From positions 72,786,751 to 72,850,750 of the forward strand of contig OX422223.1 in NCBI GenBank assembly GCA_949130495.1: a stretch of 64,000 bases of DNA, in the 5' to 3' direction. This stretch comes from Sambucus nigra (lineage: Eukaryota > Streptophyta > Magnoliopsida > Dipsacales > Adoxaceae). Below are positions 46,719-56,652 of this stretch, piece after piece. The notes below the pieces were generated by a model. The model saw only the letters and a list, made by a program, of their open reading frames with translations. It had not been told where the DNA came from and made no database searches. Numbering within the stretch: position 1 is the first letter of the stretch; each line of letters opens with the position of its first letter. The translations under genes were made by a program, and so were the position numbers.

Positions 46719-49141
46719 AACTTAGACAGAGATATTGAGTGCATGATTGTGGTTTGGCCCAATTCTGGGGATTTCTTCTTCGAAAAAGGATAGCATTCGG
46801 GTAAAGGTCAAGGATCCAACTAAATTATCGCTTCTTCTGGTGTAGTAGAGTAAGGAACAATGGGCCCAGTGAGCATCTTGATCAAAACATTTATGTGAAG
46901 CTCCGAAGACATGAAAATCCCCCATAGAGTGATGTTAGCTTAAGTCTTCTTCAGTTGATTGAGGATCTTTCTTTCCTCGAGGGTAATTTCTGGCATAGGA
47001 AAGTTTTCAACGCCCTTCCGTTTATCATTGGCTGGTAGTGAGCTTGGGGATCTGGTAATGTCTCCCTAATCTTATCATGTGATTTATTGATGAAGGGAAG
47101 AATATGAACCCTATTTCTTCGTCGATCTCGGGTTGTTCTTCTACCTTATTTAGTTCTCCAAGGAGCTCTTCAAATGATATCATACCGCACATGTCGGCTA
47201 CCGGGTCAATTTTCTCTAAAACTTGTTCTTCATTCAAATCTTCGAATTCTTTCCCCCATCCGGTGGCAATAATTATGTCTTTCCATGTAAAGTCAATGCA
47301 TTCCATAACCTTAATGGCTTCTTCATACATGTCTTCACATTCTGTGGGGATATGTAAGGGTGAGGGGACCAGGCGCCCTTACAATTTAAGAGTATCAAGT
47401 AACTCGGTCATACTGCAAATGTCGTTGGTTTGCCTTATAATCCTGCTATGATCTGGATGACATCATCCAAGATGACTTCATCGGTTGGTACCATCCAACT
47501 GTCTGACTTTCGAGCCCATTTCCGTACTTTTAAGAACAGCGTGCTGAACCTCTTGTAATCAATGATCATATGTGAGGGCAATTTCATCCCGAACTCTAGG
47601 AGTTGGTTTAACACTTCTGATAATTCCATACTTCCATTTTCAGAACAGGTACGGAGAGTGATGCATGCTTTGGTAAGGAGTGACAGTGACTGATCAGCGA
47701 GGCTAACAGAGTGTAGGAGGAAATATGGGCAAATTTGGAGAGGTTTGATTTGAGTTAAGGGATCAAATTATGGATTCATTTCTAGGAAGATAGCATTGGT
47801 ATGATTTGGGAGTGGGTTGTGAGTAGTGTTTGGCTTAGGATTAGCTGGTGGGGCAATGGTAACCCGGTCAATTAGACCTTGGATTACGTTTCGAAGGTGA
47901 AAGCATTAGTCGATGGTATAACCAGCGATTTGGTGAAAGACGCAATCGGCATCTTCCTTGAAGTTTCTAGTAAGTGAATTGGGAAATGGACGGGGGTCCA
48001 AGGGTTTGATGCGGTTTAGTCTTAACAGGTCTTGATAAACTTTAGATAGGGGAGCATGGATCTCGGTGCATTCCTTTCGAACTGGGATAGTGTGGCTTTC
48101 TGGTGCCCACAAAGTGGTTGGTTGAGAGATGCTATTGATGGTTGAGACTACAGCATAGGCAGGTTTGTCATATTTTCTGGGGGTGAACTATCCGGACACT
48201 TTCTTTGGTTCAACCTCTGTTTTAGCAAGACCTTCCTCAATTTCTACTCCTGCTTACCTGAGAGCTCAGAAGTGGGGATAGTATTGTCCTCCCATGGTTT
48301 CTCGAACATGGGGCAAGAAGTTCTTCTTCACTATGTTGACTTGTTCTTCCTCGAATGGTCGATTGGTCATGGTACCTGCTTTTTCCCTCTATCGGGCTAT
48401 GAAGTTACTGACTGATTCCCCAGAGTTATGTTTGAGTAGCTCTAAATCACGGCTGGTGACCTCAAGCTCTTCGTTATATTTGTACTGTGACATGAATTCT
48501 CGGGCTACATCCTCCCAGCTACAGATTTTGGACTTTTCGAGAGATAAAAACCATCGAAGGGCACTATCCTTCAAAGTTTGCTAAAATAATTGGGCCATCA
48601 CTTCATTTGAAGCCCCTAAGAGAGTCATGGAACGGTGATAACTGCGAAGATGAATAATCGGTGGTCCACTTCCTCTGAATTTCTCGATATTCGATATCTC
48701 AAACTTCTCGGGTAACCTTGCCTTGGGATAAGGAGACATGTGGGTGTAGTCCATGTAATTTCCGAAGATTCTGACTTGGTAGAACTTCTTAGTCAGCATC
48801 TTCAGATCATATTTGACCTTGTTCAACTCTTCCTCTTTCGGATCAACGATCATAGGCAAGTTAGCCCCAGGCTGGGCAAGGTTCGACATAGGAAGCTAGG
48901 CAGGCGGCGGCCCATTAATAGGAGGGACACGGGGAGCATGATGATATTATTTAGGAACCCAGATAGGCTTGGGTGGACCCATAGAATGAGGGAATAGGGA
49001 CTCGGGATCTTAAGGAATAGGAACCTGGTTTTGTTGCATCTCTCGGACCTCAGTCTGAAGGTTGTCAATCTTAGACACGAGCTGAGCTAAAACTGTCGTC
49101 TGATCTCGCTCCATAACTGGTGCTTGATCTGTGTTCTCCAT
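46719..49141 (-). pseudogene. Gag of E3
   Basis: The start is taken at the minus-strand ATG 49141-49139 (MENTDQAPVMERDQTTVLAQLVSKIDNLQTE), a predicted coiled coil. Then come YPKARLPEKFEISNIEKFRGSGPP, HLRSYHRSMTLLGASNEVMAQLF and DSALRWFLSLEKSKICSWEDVAREF, the Tat gag core (49-48.4 kb). A zinc-knuckle-like CVFHQIAGYTID-C lies at about 47905-47935. RVLPEFGMKLPSH-like and IDPVADMCGMISFEELLGELN segments follow (47629-47025). Several stops and frameshifts split it into frames 48889-48581, 48574-48389, 48112-47906, 47629-47435 and 47330-47025. Confidence 0.75.
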
Positions 49142-50392
49142 GGAAAGCAGATGGATACCAGACTTAGAAGAGGTAGCCGGTGAATGTACGGATCTCCGGG
49201 GATATTTTTCTGAAGACCGAAGCTAATAAGGATCGAGGCTAAGGATGTGCGATCGACCTGAGAGGGCGTAAAACTGGATTTATTTTTGAAAACAAAGAAG
49301 GAAAATATTTTTAACATTTTTTTTAGATTGAAAGACAAAATATTTTTGGATTTTTGATAAAGGAAGGAGAAATATTTTTGGATTGTTGATAAGGAAAGGA
49401 GAAGGGTTTTAGGAGACGGTCCCAGCATGATTGTTATGATTATTATGTTCTCACTTGTATTAAATCGTCCTAAATGCAAAATGAAATGCCAGACGGGACC
49501 CGAGCCTGGAAAAGTTGGGTTTGTAACATATGCAAAGCTATGGCTGGACTTGTAACCAGGCTCACAGGCAGGGTCCCGTTTTAAAAATGAGCGAAAATTT
49601 GGGCGACAGGCCGACCTGAAATTTTGACAGAGTTCGGGTTAAAATCAGTAATCTAATATGTGTGTCCTAGGCTTGACACCTATATACGGGTATGCAGCTT
49701 GGTTGGGTGAATTAAAAAAAGGGTTCCCCCTTTAGCGTGGCTTCCACGATATACGTCTTACTTTTGAGGGAAATCGATATGTGTGGACAAGCCATTTGAT
49801 ATACCTGATTGTACGTGAATTGCCTCACTGTATACCTCGTGGGGACGATACGTGTGAGATTGAATTCGATATACTCGGCGTACGTGAACGAGTTCCCTAC
49901 AATATACTCCCGTCATGACTTTGGTCAAGTGGTACAATGCGAGGGAACCATTTAATATACGTCTAAGGTACTTGGCCAATGGAAGGTGAGAGTCATATCG
50001 CACAGCGCCTTACCGGACCAGCGCCCATCACGAAGTGACCCTCCAGTTACTGGACAAAATTTGGTCAATCCCAATGCTCTTTGGTGATATCGTGTGAATC
50101 ATGCATGATCCTCTTATTAGTATCTTATGATGAGAGTATCTTTCTTGATCATGCCCAACATGGAGCAAAGTATGAGTACCATTGGTATACCAAGTATGGG
50201 TGATGCGTGCAACATGAGGATATATGTGATCCTAGGTGCACGTGGCGTGAAGTGTACAAGGAGAATTTTCTACAAGCATGTTAATAGAAGCATAAGCATG
50301 AGGTACACATAAATAGTAAAGGGGAAACTAGGGGGATATATAAGAACTTAAAATACCCATGTAAATAGATTCTAACCCTTAAAATGAAAATT
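49142..50392 (-). other. Leader (5' UTR) of E3
   Basis: About 1.25 kb between the PBS and the gag ATG, with no conserved coding sequence. It holds poly-pyrimidine stretches near 49270-49400 and repeated GATATAC/GTATATC words at 49740-49970. Open frames here show no family resemblance. Confidence 0.6.
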
Positions 50393-50409
50393 CCCCAACA
50401 GAGTCGCCA
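50393..50409 (-). other. Primer-binding site of E3 (Tat type)
   Basis: The minus strand reads TGGCGACTCTGTTGGGG one base after the LTR end. TGGCGACTC(C/T)G-TGGGG at this place is the form used by plant Tat/Ogre elements, attributed to a tRNA-Arg primer. It fixes the minus polarity. Confidence 0.8.
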
Positions 50410-50429
50410 CTGTGGCCATCCCCGAATAT

Positions 50430-50452
50430 ATCCTCTCTCTACGGGAGAGGAT
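50430..50452 (-). promoter_or_regulatory. Inverted repeat in U5, next to the PBS
   Basis: ATCCTCTC (50430-50437) and GAGAGGAT (50445-50452) are a perfect 8-bp inverted repeat with a 7-nt loop. In the left LTR (32880-32902) one stem base differs. In the genomic RNA it would be a hairpin about 20 nt before the PBS. Confidence 0.5.
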
Positions 50453-50896
50453 TCCTTTTAGGTCCCGCACATCCCTCTCGGGAGCGCTTCGGTCGGTGAA
50501 TGAGGTGAAAAATGTAGAGAGATAGAGTCGCCAGTCCATTTTACTCAAAATAGACAAAAAAAAAAGGGAGCCATCCCGAAGGACATCATCCAAAGACATA
50601 CTGATACATACGAAACCAAAATGATTCGAAAAGGGTCCGGAGGCTAAGTTACAAAATGGGAAGGTGTTAGGAACTCATTCCGCCCTTACGGTCTCTCATG
50701 GGTTGTTGTTATTTTCCTTTATTTCCCCATGATATGTGTGCATGTGTATACGTAGTGGAGATAGCAATCATCGACTTATATCATGGACGAGATAAAGCGA
50801 TTCATCCATAGGAACGTTCCTAAAAGTAATATTAGAAAATAAGATTTATGCGATTATCATTATAAGGTAATGATAACACATGTGGAATAATACGCC

Positions 50897-50929
<33 letters not shown>

Positions 50930-50991
50930 TTTAGAGAGTTAAGTTTAAAGAATATAAAAAAATAGGAAGAAAGTAGAAAAAGGGGACTCGA

Positions 50992-51053
50992 GTCTCGGGT
51001 TTTACCCCGAGACACCTACATAGCCTATAGAGGCACCAAAGTCCACGTAGTTC
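50992..51053 (-). promoter_or_regulatory. Hairpin plus ACGT module in the right E3 LTR
   Basis: GTCTCGGG (50992-50999) and CCCGAGAC (51006-51013) form an 8-bp stem with a 6-nt loop. CCTACATAGCC follows (CCTACGTAGCC in the left LTR, 33501-33511), then CCACGTAGTTC (51043-51053). The order matches the modules at 30788-30896 and 40847-40949. Confidence 0.6.
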
Positions 51054-51590
51054 GTATGCAAAACAAAAGGGTGGGATTTATCCCATAAATCCAATCGGGG
51101 ACTTCTCTTATATGGGTGTGTGTGTAAAAAAGTGTTTTAGTTATGAGAAAAGTGTGATAACTCTCGTTTGGAATTTATGAGCAAATCCTCTTTTTCTTTT
51201 TTCTTTTTTTGGATTTTATTTATATGAAAATAAGATATCTGCGATAATACTAGATAAAAAGTATATTAAGATATGTGAGATGAGAGAATAAAAGTATTAA
51301 GTAACAAAACAAGTTAATGCGGATTTAAGGGAATTTAAAGAGAGAGTTGAGAAAGTTGGACCTTCTTGAAGATCTTGAGCTTGATCTTGGGTGTCGGAGG
51401 GAAGCCCTTGCACTTGGGTGATGATGGAGAATAGTTAATTCACTAAGTTTGATGAAAAAAGTGATGAAAGGTGAAGGTTGAAAAGGGATTTGGATGTGAA
51501 AATCACGCTGACTTCGAGAGGGGTTTTCTGAGTTTGCTGAGAGTGATGGATCTCTGATCTTCCTCTCCTTGAAATGAGGTCAGGACCTCC

Positions 51591-51600
51591 TTTTTATAGG
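51591..51600 (-). promoter_or_regulatory. TATA box of the right E3 LTR
   Basis: CCTATAAAAA on the minus strand, just downstream of four imperfect TGCCGATCGGCA copies (51613-51699). Confidence 0.75.
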
Positions 51601-51612
51601 CCCAGGGAATTT

Positions 51613-51699
51613 CCGATCGGCATAGCCTTGGTCCTGCCAATCGACAGGTGTGTTTAGGCACACTGCCGATATGCAGGGCTTGGAACCTGCCATTTGGCA
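51613..51699. promoter_or_regulatory. Cluster of four GCCGATCGGC-type palindromes
   Basis: CCGATCGGCA (51613-51622), TGCCAATCGACAGG (51635-51648), TGCCGATATGCAG (51664-51676) and TGCCATTTGGCA (51688-51699) lie immediately upstream of the LTR TATA box. Confidence 0.7.
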
Positions 51700-51726
51700 A
51701 TGTCTTTTAGGTTCCTTCGGAAAATT

Positions 51727-52390
51727 GGTCATAGAGCAGGAATCATTGATCCAAATCATGAAAGGGAAAGATATTTGAGAGACCTTAGATAGTCCTTTAG
51801 ACTTCTCCCAAGTTCGGGAGTTGACTTTGGGTCAAATGTGACTCGGAAGCGCTCGTCAGTCCTTTAGACGAGGAAACTTCGGACGCAAATGGATCGTTCA
51901 TCGGCATGGTAAGTCAGAATCGCGTATGGGGTAGACCGTTAGAAAGGTTAGGAGATGTATTTCAACATTCCAAAGAGCTTTACCTGGTTCAGGGATTTGA
52001 CTTTGGTCAACCGGGGTCTGGAAGCATTCGGTGACCTTTTGGAGTAAAACAGATCATTTATCCGTACTGTAAGTCAGAATCGCGCATGAGGCAAACCATT
52101 GATAGGGGTTTTAGTTCCCTTTGAATATTCATTCAGTATCGATCAAGCTGCAGTGTTGACTTCGGTCAAATGGAGCCTGGGAGCATCCGGTGACCTCCTG
52201 ATCGAATTTCGAGGGAAAATAGGTCGTTCGTCCGCATGGTAAGTCAGAATCGTGCACGGGATGGTCCATTGGAAAGGGGATTCAGTGACCTTCGAAGATT
52301 TATTTAGTCTCGATCGAGCTGAAGAGTTTGACTTTTTGGTGAAATGGAGCCTAGGAGTGCCCTATAGCCTTTAGGTCAGTACCCGGGGTG
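51727..52390. repeat. About 160-bp subrepeats in the right E3 LTR
   Basis: About four diverged units. The phrase GGTAAGTCAGAATCGCG (or close) recurs at about 51907, 52068 and 52239, and each unit has a (T/G)TTGACTTYGGTCAAA-like segment (about 51824, 51997, 52154, 52326). Confidence 0.75.
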
Positions 52391-52468
52391 TGACTTAGGT
52401 TTGAAATGATTAAGGGAGGTGATAGGGACCTAAGGAGAGGTTGGGGGTATTAAAATGAGGTGTCTACA

Positions 52469-52473
52469 ACTAG
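52469..52473. repeat. Target-site duplication ACTAG, right copy (E3)
   Basis: Follows the CA end of the right E3 LTR and matches 32856-32860. Confidence 0.9.
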
Positions 52474-53800
52474 TAACATAAACCAGCATGCCAATTGACT
52501 AGATAGAGGGGACTTTTCTAGCAGGTATTTGATGGGATAATTACGAGATTCTAGTCAGATGGGGAAGGCTAGCATATAGTGCCATAATTTTTATATAGCC
52601 CAGACCAGGGCAACACATGCTTTATCCAAAGCAATGTAATTGACTTCGTACCTGACCAATTTCTAATTGGCATATTAAATGTCTCTTACCTTGTGGCATT
52701 CTTCAATGTATTGGGATAGTAAATCCCTGTTGCAGTATCTCTGATGGTCAAGTATAGGAAGAGAGGGAAACCAGGGTGTGAAGGCATCAACACTAGAGTT
52801 AGGGTAAGGTATCACTTTATTCAGTCAGGCCTCATTCGAGACATTAGTTAAATCCTTTCGAAGAAGTTTGAAAATGGGTTCACAGATAGCGATCGGTTGG
52901 CTGATGAAGTGACTGATGTACTATAATTTGCCCAGGAATCCTCATACTTCCTTCTTGGTCTGGGGTGGTGGAATCTCAAGTATGGATTTAGATTTGGCAG
53001 GGTCTAAATCAATTTCCTTTTCACTGGCCATGAATCCATAGAGTTCCCTTTTGTGAGGCCAAAAACACACTTCGGTGGATTTAGTCTCATCTGGTACTAT
53101 TGTAGCCATTCAAATAACTTTCAGAGGGCGAGAATATGACCTTCTCGGGCCTTAGACTCTATGATCATATCATTTATGTAGACTTTAACCCCCTTTTGAA
53201 TAAGGTAGTGTAGGATGGTTGTGGCAGCTCTTTAGTGGGTAGCCCTAGCGTTCTTAAGTCTGAATGGCATGAAAGTATAGCAAAAGGTTCCGCATGGGGT
53301 GATGAATGAGATTTTCTCCTGATGGTTAGGGTACATCTTGGTCTGGTTATATATGGGGAATCCATCGACAAACAACTTGACGGCATGGATAGCTATGTTT
53401 TCCACGATCATGTCGATATTGGGTAATGGGTAATCATTTTTTGGGGATGATTTATTCAAATTCCAATAGTTGACGCACATGAGCACTTTCCCTCCTGATT
53501 TTGGCACGGGGATGATATTAGTGAGACACGTTGGGTATTCGAACACTCGAATGAAACTCACATTCAACTTCTTGACCACTTCTTCTTTAACTTTGAACGA
53601 CCATTCAGTATAGTGTTTCGTGAACTTATGTTTCATTGGCTTGCATTCTGGGAATGTCAGGATCTCATGCTGAGCTATTTTTAGGTTAATGTCAATCACG
53701 TCATCATAGTACCAGGTGAAGACGTCCATGAATCATATTAGTAGTTCTTCAAATTTCTTACGCTCATGATCGTTAAGGGTTGACCCTATTATAATCTCAC
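52474..53800 (-). pseudogene. Reverse transcriptase of E2
   Basis: The right-hand half of the pol gene split by E3. The open part (53729-53232) has MDVFTWYYDDVIDINLKIAQHEILTF, RVFEYPTCLTNIIPVPKSGGKVLMCVNYWNLNKSS and TFMPFRLKNARATH, collinear with E3 RT. The catalytic box at about 53170-53200 reads VYINDMII, so the first Asp of YVDD is Asn. Further on (about 53150-52520) the thumb and connection are present with stops, ending at the ACTAG site. Confidence 0.8.
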
Positions 53801-55190
53801 ATTGGTGGTTACTAGAACCGAGACGAATAATTACAGTCTCATCATCATTAATTTGAATGCGGTTATGTTATTCGTTATTCTCTTTATTAATATCAGTTAT
53901 GAATTATTCATTTGCAGAATCATCATCACTAAAAGGTTTTATTAGAATCTAGACAAATACTCAAAATCCTCATTTATTTCATTTTTGGGAAAAAAGCATT
54001 AAGGACCTCATTAAAAGTGGCCTTAGTTATATTTATATCAAAAAAAGTAACAATAACATTAGGTGAAGAGACTTGGATAGGGTAAGAAGTAGGTTCGGGT
54101 TAAATCTGAGTAGGTTGGATACGCACGATATTCCAGTTGAGGAGAGGCAGGTCAGCAGCTTTGATCTGAATGGATGGGTTTGACGGTGCGACGTATAAGG
54201 GGGTCATGCAGAGACTCAGCCCTAGTGTTTTTAGGTCGAATGAGTGTTCAAAATCACTTTCCTCATAATCTTTAGTAATTATCATGGCTTTCTTGGTGAG
54301 AGGTTGTAATTCATGTTTATAGTCTTTAGCCCAAGAGCTATTGTCTTGAAAGAATATTTCCATCCCTAGTTTCATCTTTTTGCAACATGGTCATACCATT
54401 GTTCAGGGAAATAGCAGAAAGGGAAGTCTTCACCCACTTTGATAAATCTTCAATTAAAGAGTCTCTTAAAAATAGTCTTTTCATCTTCTAAGCCTCTTTT
54501 CAATCATGTTCTTTAGAGTGCTTTGAGTTCTTAAGGTGAAGGCTAATAACCAAGGCCATATGAGGGAAAGGCTTTCTTTAGGACTATAGGCTCAAGGATC
54601 CCTTACTTGTATCTCCCTAGACCCATTACGAGCATGACTTGTATGTTCTTAAATATATGAATCACATTGACATTTCCTTAAGGGTTATGTTCTGGATAGA
54701 CTCGGTCTTTGTAATTATCTCCTGCTGAAAGGGGAGTGGATCAACTCTGAAGCTAGAAAGGATCATGTCATTTGTCCCATCCTAGATTTCTAATACTAGA
54801 TTACTAGTGATGGCATAGCTTGTACTATCATCATCTCCTAAAATCGTGATAACCTATACTTTAGTGAAGAATTTCAATTTCTAGTGAAGAGAAGAAGATA
54901 CTCCTCGGATGCTATGGAGCCATGGATGGCCAAGGAGTAGATTGAAACATCGAGGTATGTCAATGACTTGGAACCCAATGACACTATTGATAGGGCCAGA
55001 CCTATTATGAATTTTATGGACCCCATTACTTTTCAATAGGTATTTTTATAAGCTCACACGATGCCAAAACTGAGAGTGAGATTACTTACTTTTAATCCTA
55101 AACAATTAAAGGTTCTGTGAGGACAAACAGTAAAAGCAGATATGTTGTCAACAAGTGAAAGTGGTATTGTCTTTCCTATGACTTCGAGAG
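53801..55190 (-). pseudogene. Protease, G-patch and linker of E2
   Basis: At about 55195-55150 the frame gives LSLVDNISAFTVCPHRTF, the protease active-site segment with D-N-I replacing D-N-G. At about 54950-54900 a GRPWLHSIRG-like flap region follows. The G-patch equivalent near 54660-54600 reads VMGLGRYK-GILEPIVLKKAF. The frame 54375-54100 (MKLGMEIFFQDNSSWAKDY) corresponds to the start of the E3 linker. Multiple stops throughout. Confidence 0.65.
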
Positions 55191-56138
55191 AGTTATTGAG
55201 AGCATAATTATGATCAGGGCCAATCTTATGTATCTCTTGATCGAAAAAGGAAAAGAATATAGAAGTGGTCAGGACCTAATAATGTTTATAGCTTCTTTAA
55301 GAGTGGTTAAAGGAGAAATTTTATCTCGGTGAGGATTTTTATCAAAGCATTCTGGTGCAATTGGGAGGATATTAAAACCCTCAAAGGGTGATAATGGATT
55401 GGGTCTTTTTGAGCTAGTCACAAAGTTTGCTCTCTTCAATGATCATTTCTGGCATAGGAAGTTCTTCAACAACTGACTTTCCTTTATTTGTCTCAGTCAC
55501 ATGAGGAATCGAATCTTTATAGCATATCCCTGACCTAGCTATGTGATTCACTAAGGCAAGAATGAACAAAAACCTCATATTTCCATCTACTTCTTGCTGA
55601 ATGGTCATCCTGTTGATTCCCCTAATAAATTTTGGAAGGATATCATTCCACACGGGCTAGATACTAGACTAGCTTCTTCCCGACTGGGTTTGTTATCTGA
55701 AATATCAAACTCGTCCGCCAATCTGATGTCTACTATATCCTCTTGCCAAGAGAAATCAATTTATTCAATAACCTGAATTACTTCATCATATAAATCTTCC
55801 CACTTAGCGAGGAGATGCAGGATTGAATCGACCAACCGTCCCTTAAGTTTTAAAACGGTGAGTAGCTCAAAAATGCTATAAATTTTGATTGTCTATTAAA
55901 ATGGATCATCCATTATCTACACCACATCATCTAGACTGATTTATTTAACATGTAAAACCCATTCATCTGATTCCCTATCCCACTTTTGAGCTTTTATAAA
56001 TAAGACAATGAACTTATGACAATCAACGATCATCTCAGTCGGCAATTTCATCCCAAACTTTAAGATTTGGTTCAACGAAATTGGTAACTTCATGTCTCCC
56101 CTTTTAGATTGGGTGCAGAAGGAATTGCAATCCCTCAT
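55191..56138 (-). pseudogene. Gag C-terminal remnant of E2
   Basis: The frame 56138-55941 contains SLNQILKFGMKLPTEMIVDCHKF, aligned with SEVLNQLLEFGMKLPSHM in E3 (47629). Then follow pieces of the gag-protease spacer (55653-55414, EELPMPEMIIEE). The core of gag, zinc knuckle, leader and PBS are missing: the sequence passes directly into LTR sequence at about 56140. Confidence 0.65.
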
Positions 56139-56139
56139 G

Positions 56140-56614
56140 TCTCCCCTTTACAGATTTGAGGACTAATTTATGGAATGGCAAGGTGTTAGGCACCCATCCC
56201 TCCCTTTTAATCTCTCATGGGCATGAGTGAATCTTCTTCTGTTGAACTCCGTGATGTGTGTACTTTTATGCATAATATAAATGGGGAATGGAATCGCTTA
56301 ACTTGAATCATAGACAAAGACGGAGTGAGGTCATCCTTAGGAGTGTTCATAAAATAGTAATTCAAGGTATGATGTATGTGTTTGCCGATTCACAAGTCAT
56401 TATAGAAGAACAGATTCGTATATCGGATAAGACACAAGAAAATATGTATATAAAATATATTATATAATAAGAACAAGGTAACAAATGTATATGGGAGGAC
56501 TCGAGTCTAGGGATTTACCCAAGATGCCTATGTAGCCCAGGGGAATCAAAGTCTATGTAGTTCGAAGACAATATAGGTGGGTTTTAACCCATAAGTCCAA
56601 CTGGAGACTTTTTT

Positions 56615-56652
<38 letters not shown>

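Larger units (their letters stand above)
32861..52468 (-). mobile_element. Full-length Tat-like Ty3/gypsy element E3 (minus polarity)
   Basis: The 19,608-bp element has two LTRs (32861-34952 and 50411-52468), the ACTAG duplication, a PBS, gag-pol on minus (49141 to 41029), a polypurine tract, and two + strand genes between pol and the left LTR. It is inserted in the pol gene of E2 in the same polarity. The only foreign sequence seen inside is a solo LTR at 42988-44064. It keeps RT YVDD and the integrase D, D and E residues, but gag, integrase and the antisense genes have stops or frameshifts, so autonomous activity is unlikely. Confidence 0.9.
50411..52468 (-). repeat. Right (5') LTR of E3
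   Basis: TG at 50411 and CA at 52468, 2.06 kb. In transcript order: subrepeats with inverted TTGAC pairs (52390-51727), palindrome cluster (51699-51613), TATA box (51600-51591), conserved blocks at 51053-50992 and 50690-50643, and a hairpin at 50452-50430 next to the PBS. It is bounded outside by ACTAG and inside by the PBS. Confidence 0.95.

Noticed and set aside
49087..49479. A 130-residue minus-strand frame before the gag ATG of E3
   Set aside because: It is in a different frame from gag, is rich in low-complexity Phe/Lys/Ser, and has no counterpart in E2, where this region is deleted, so nothing supports it.
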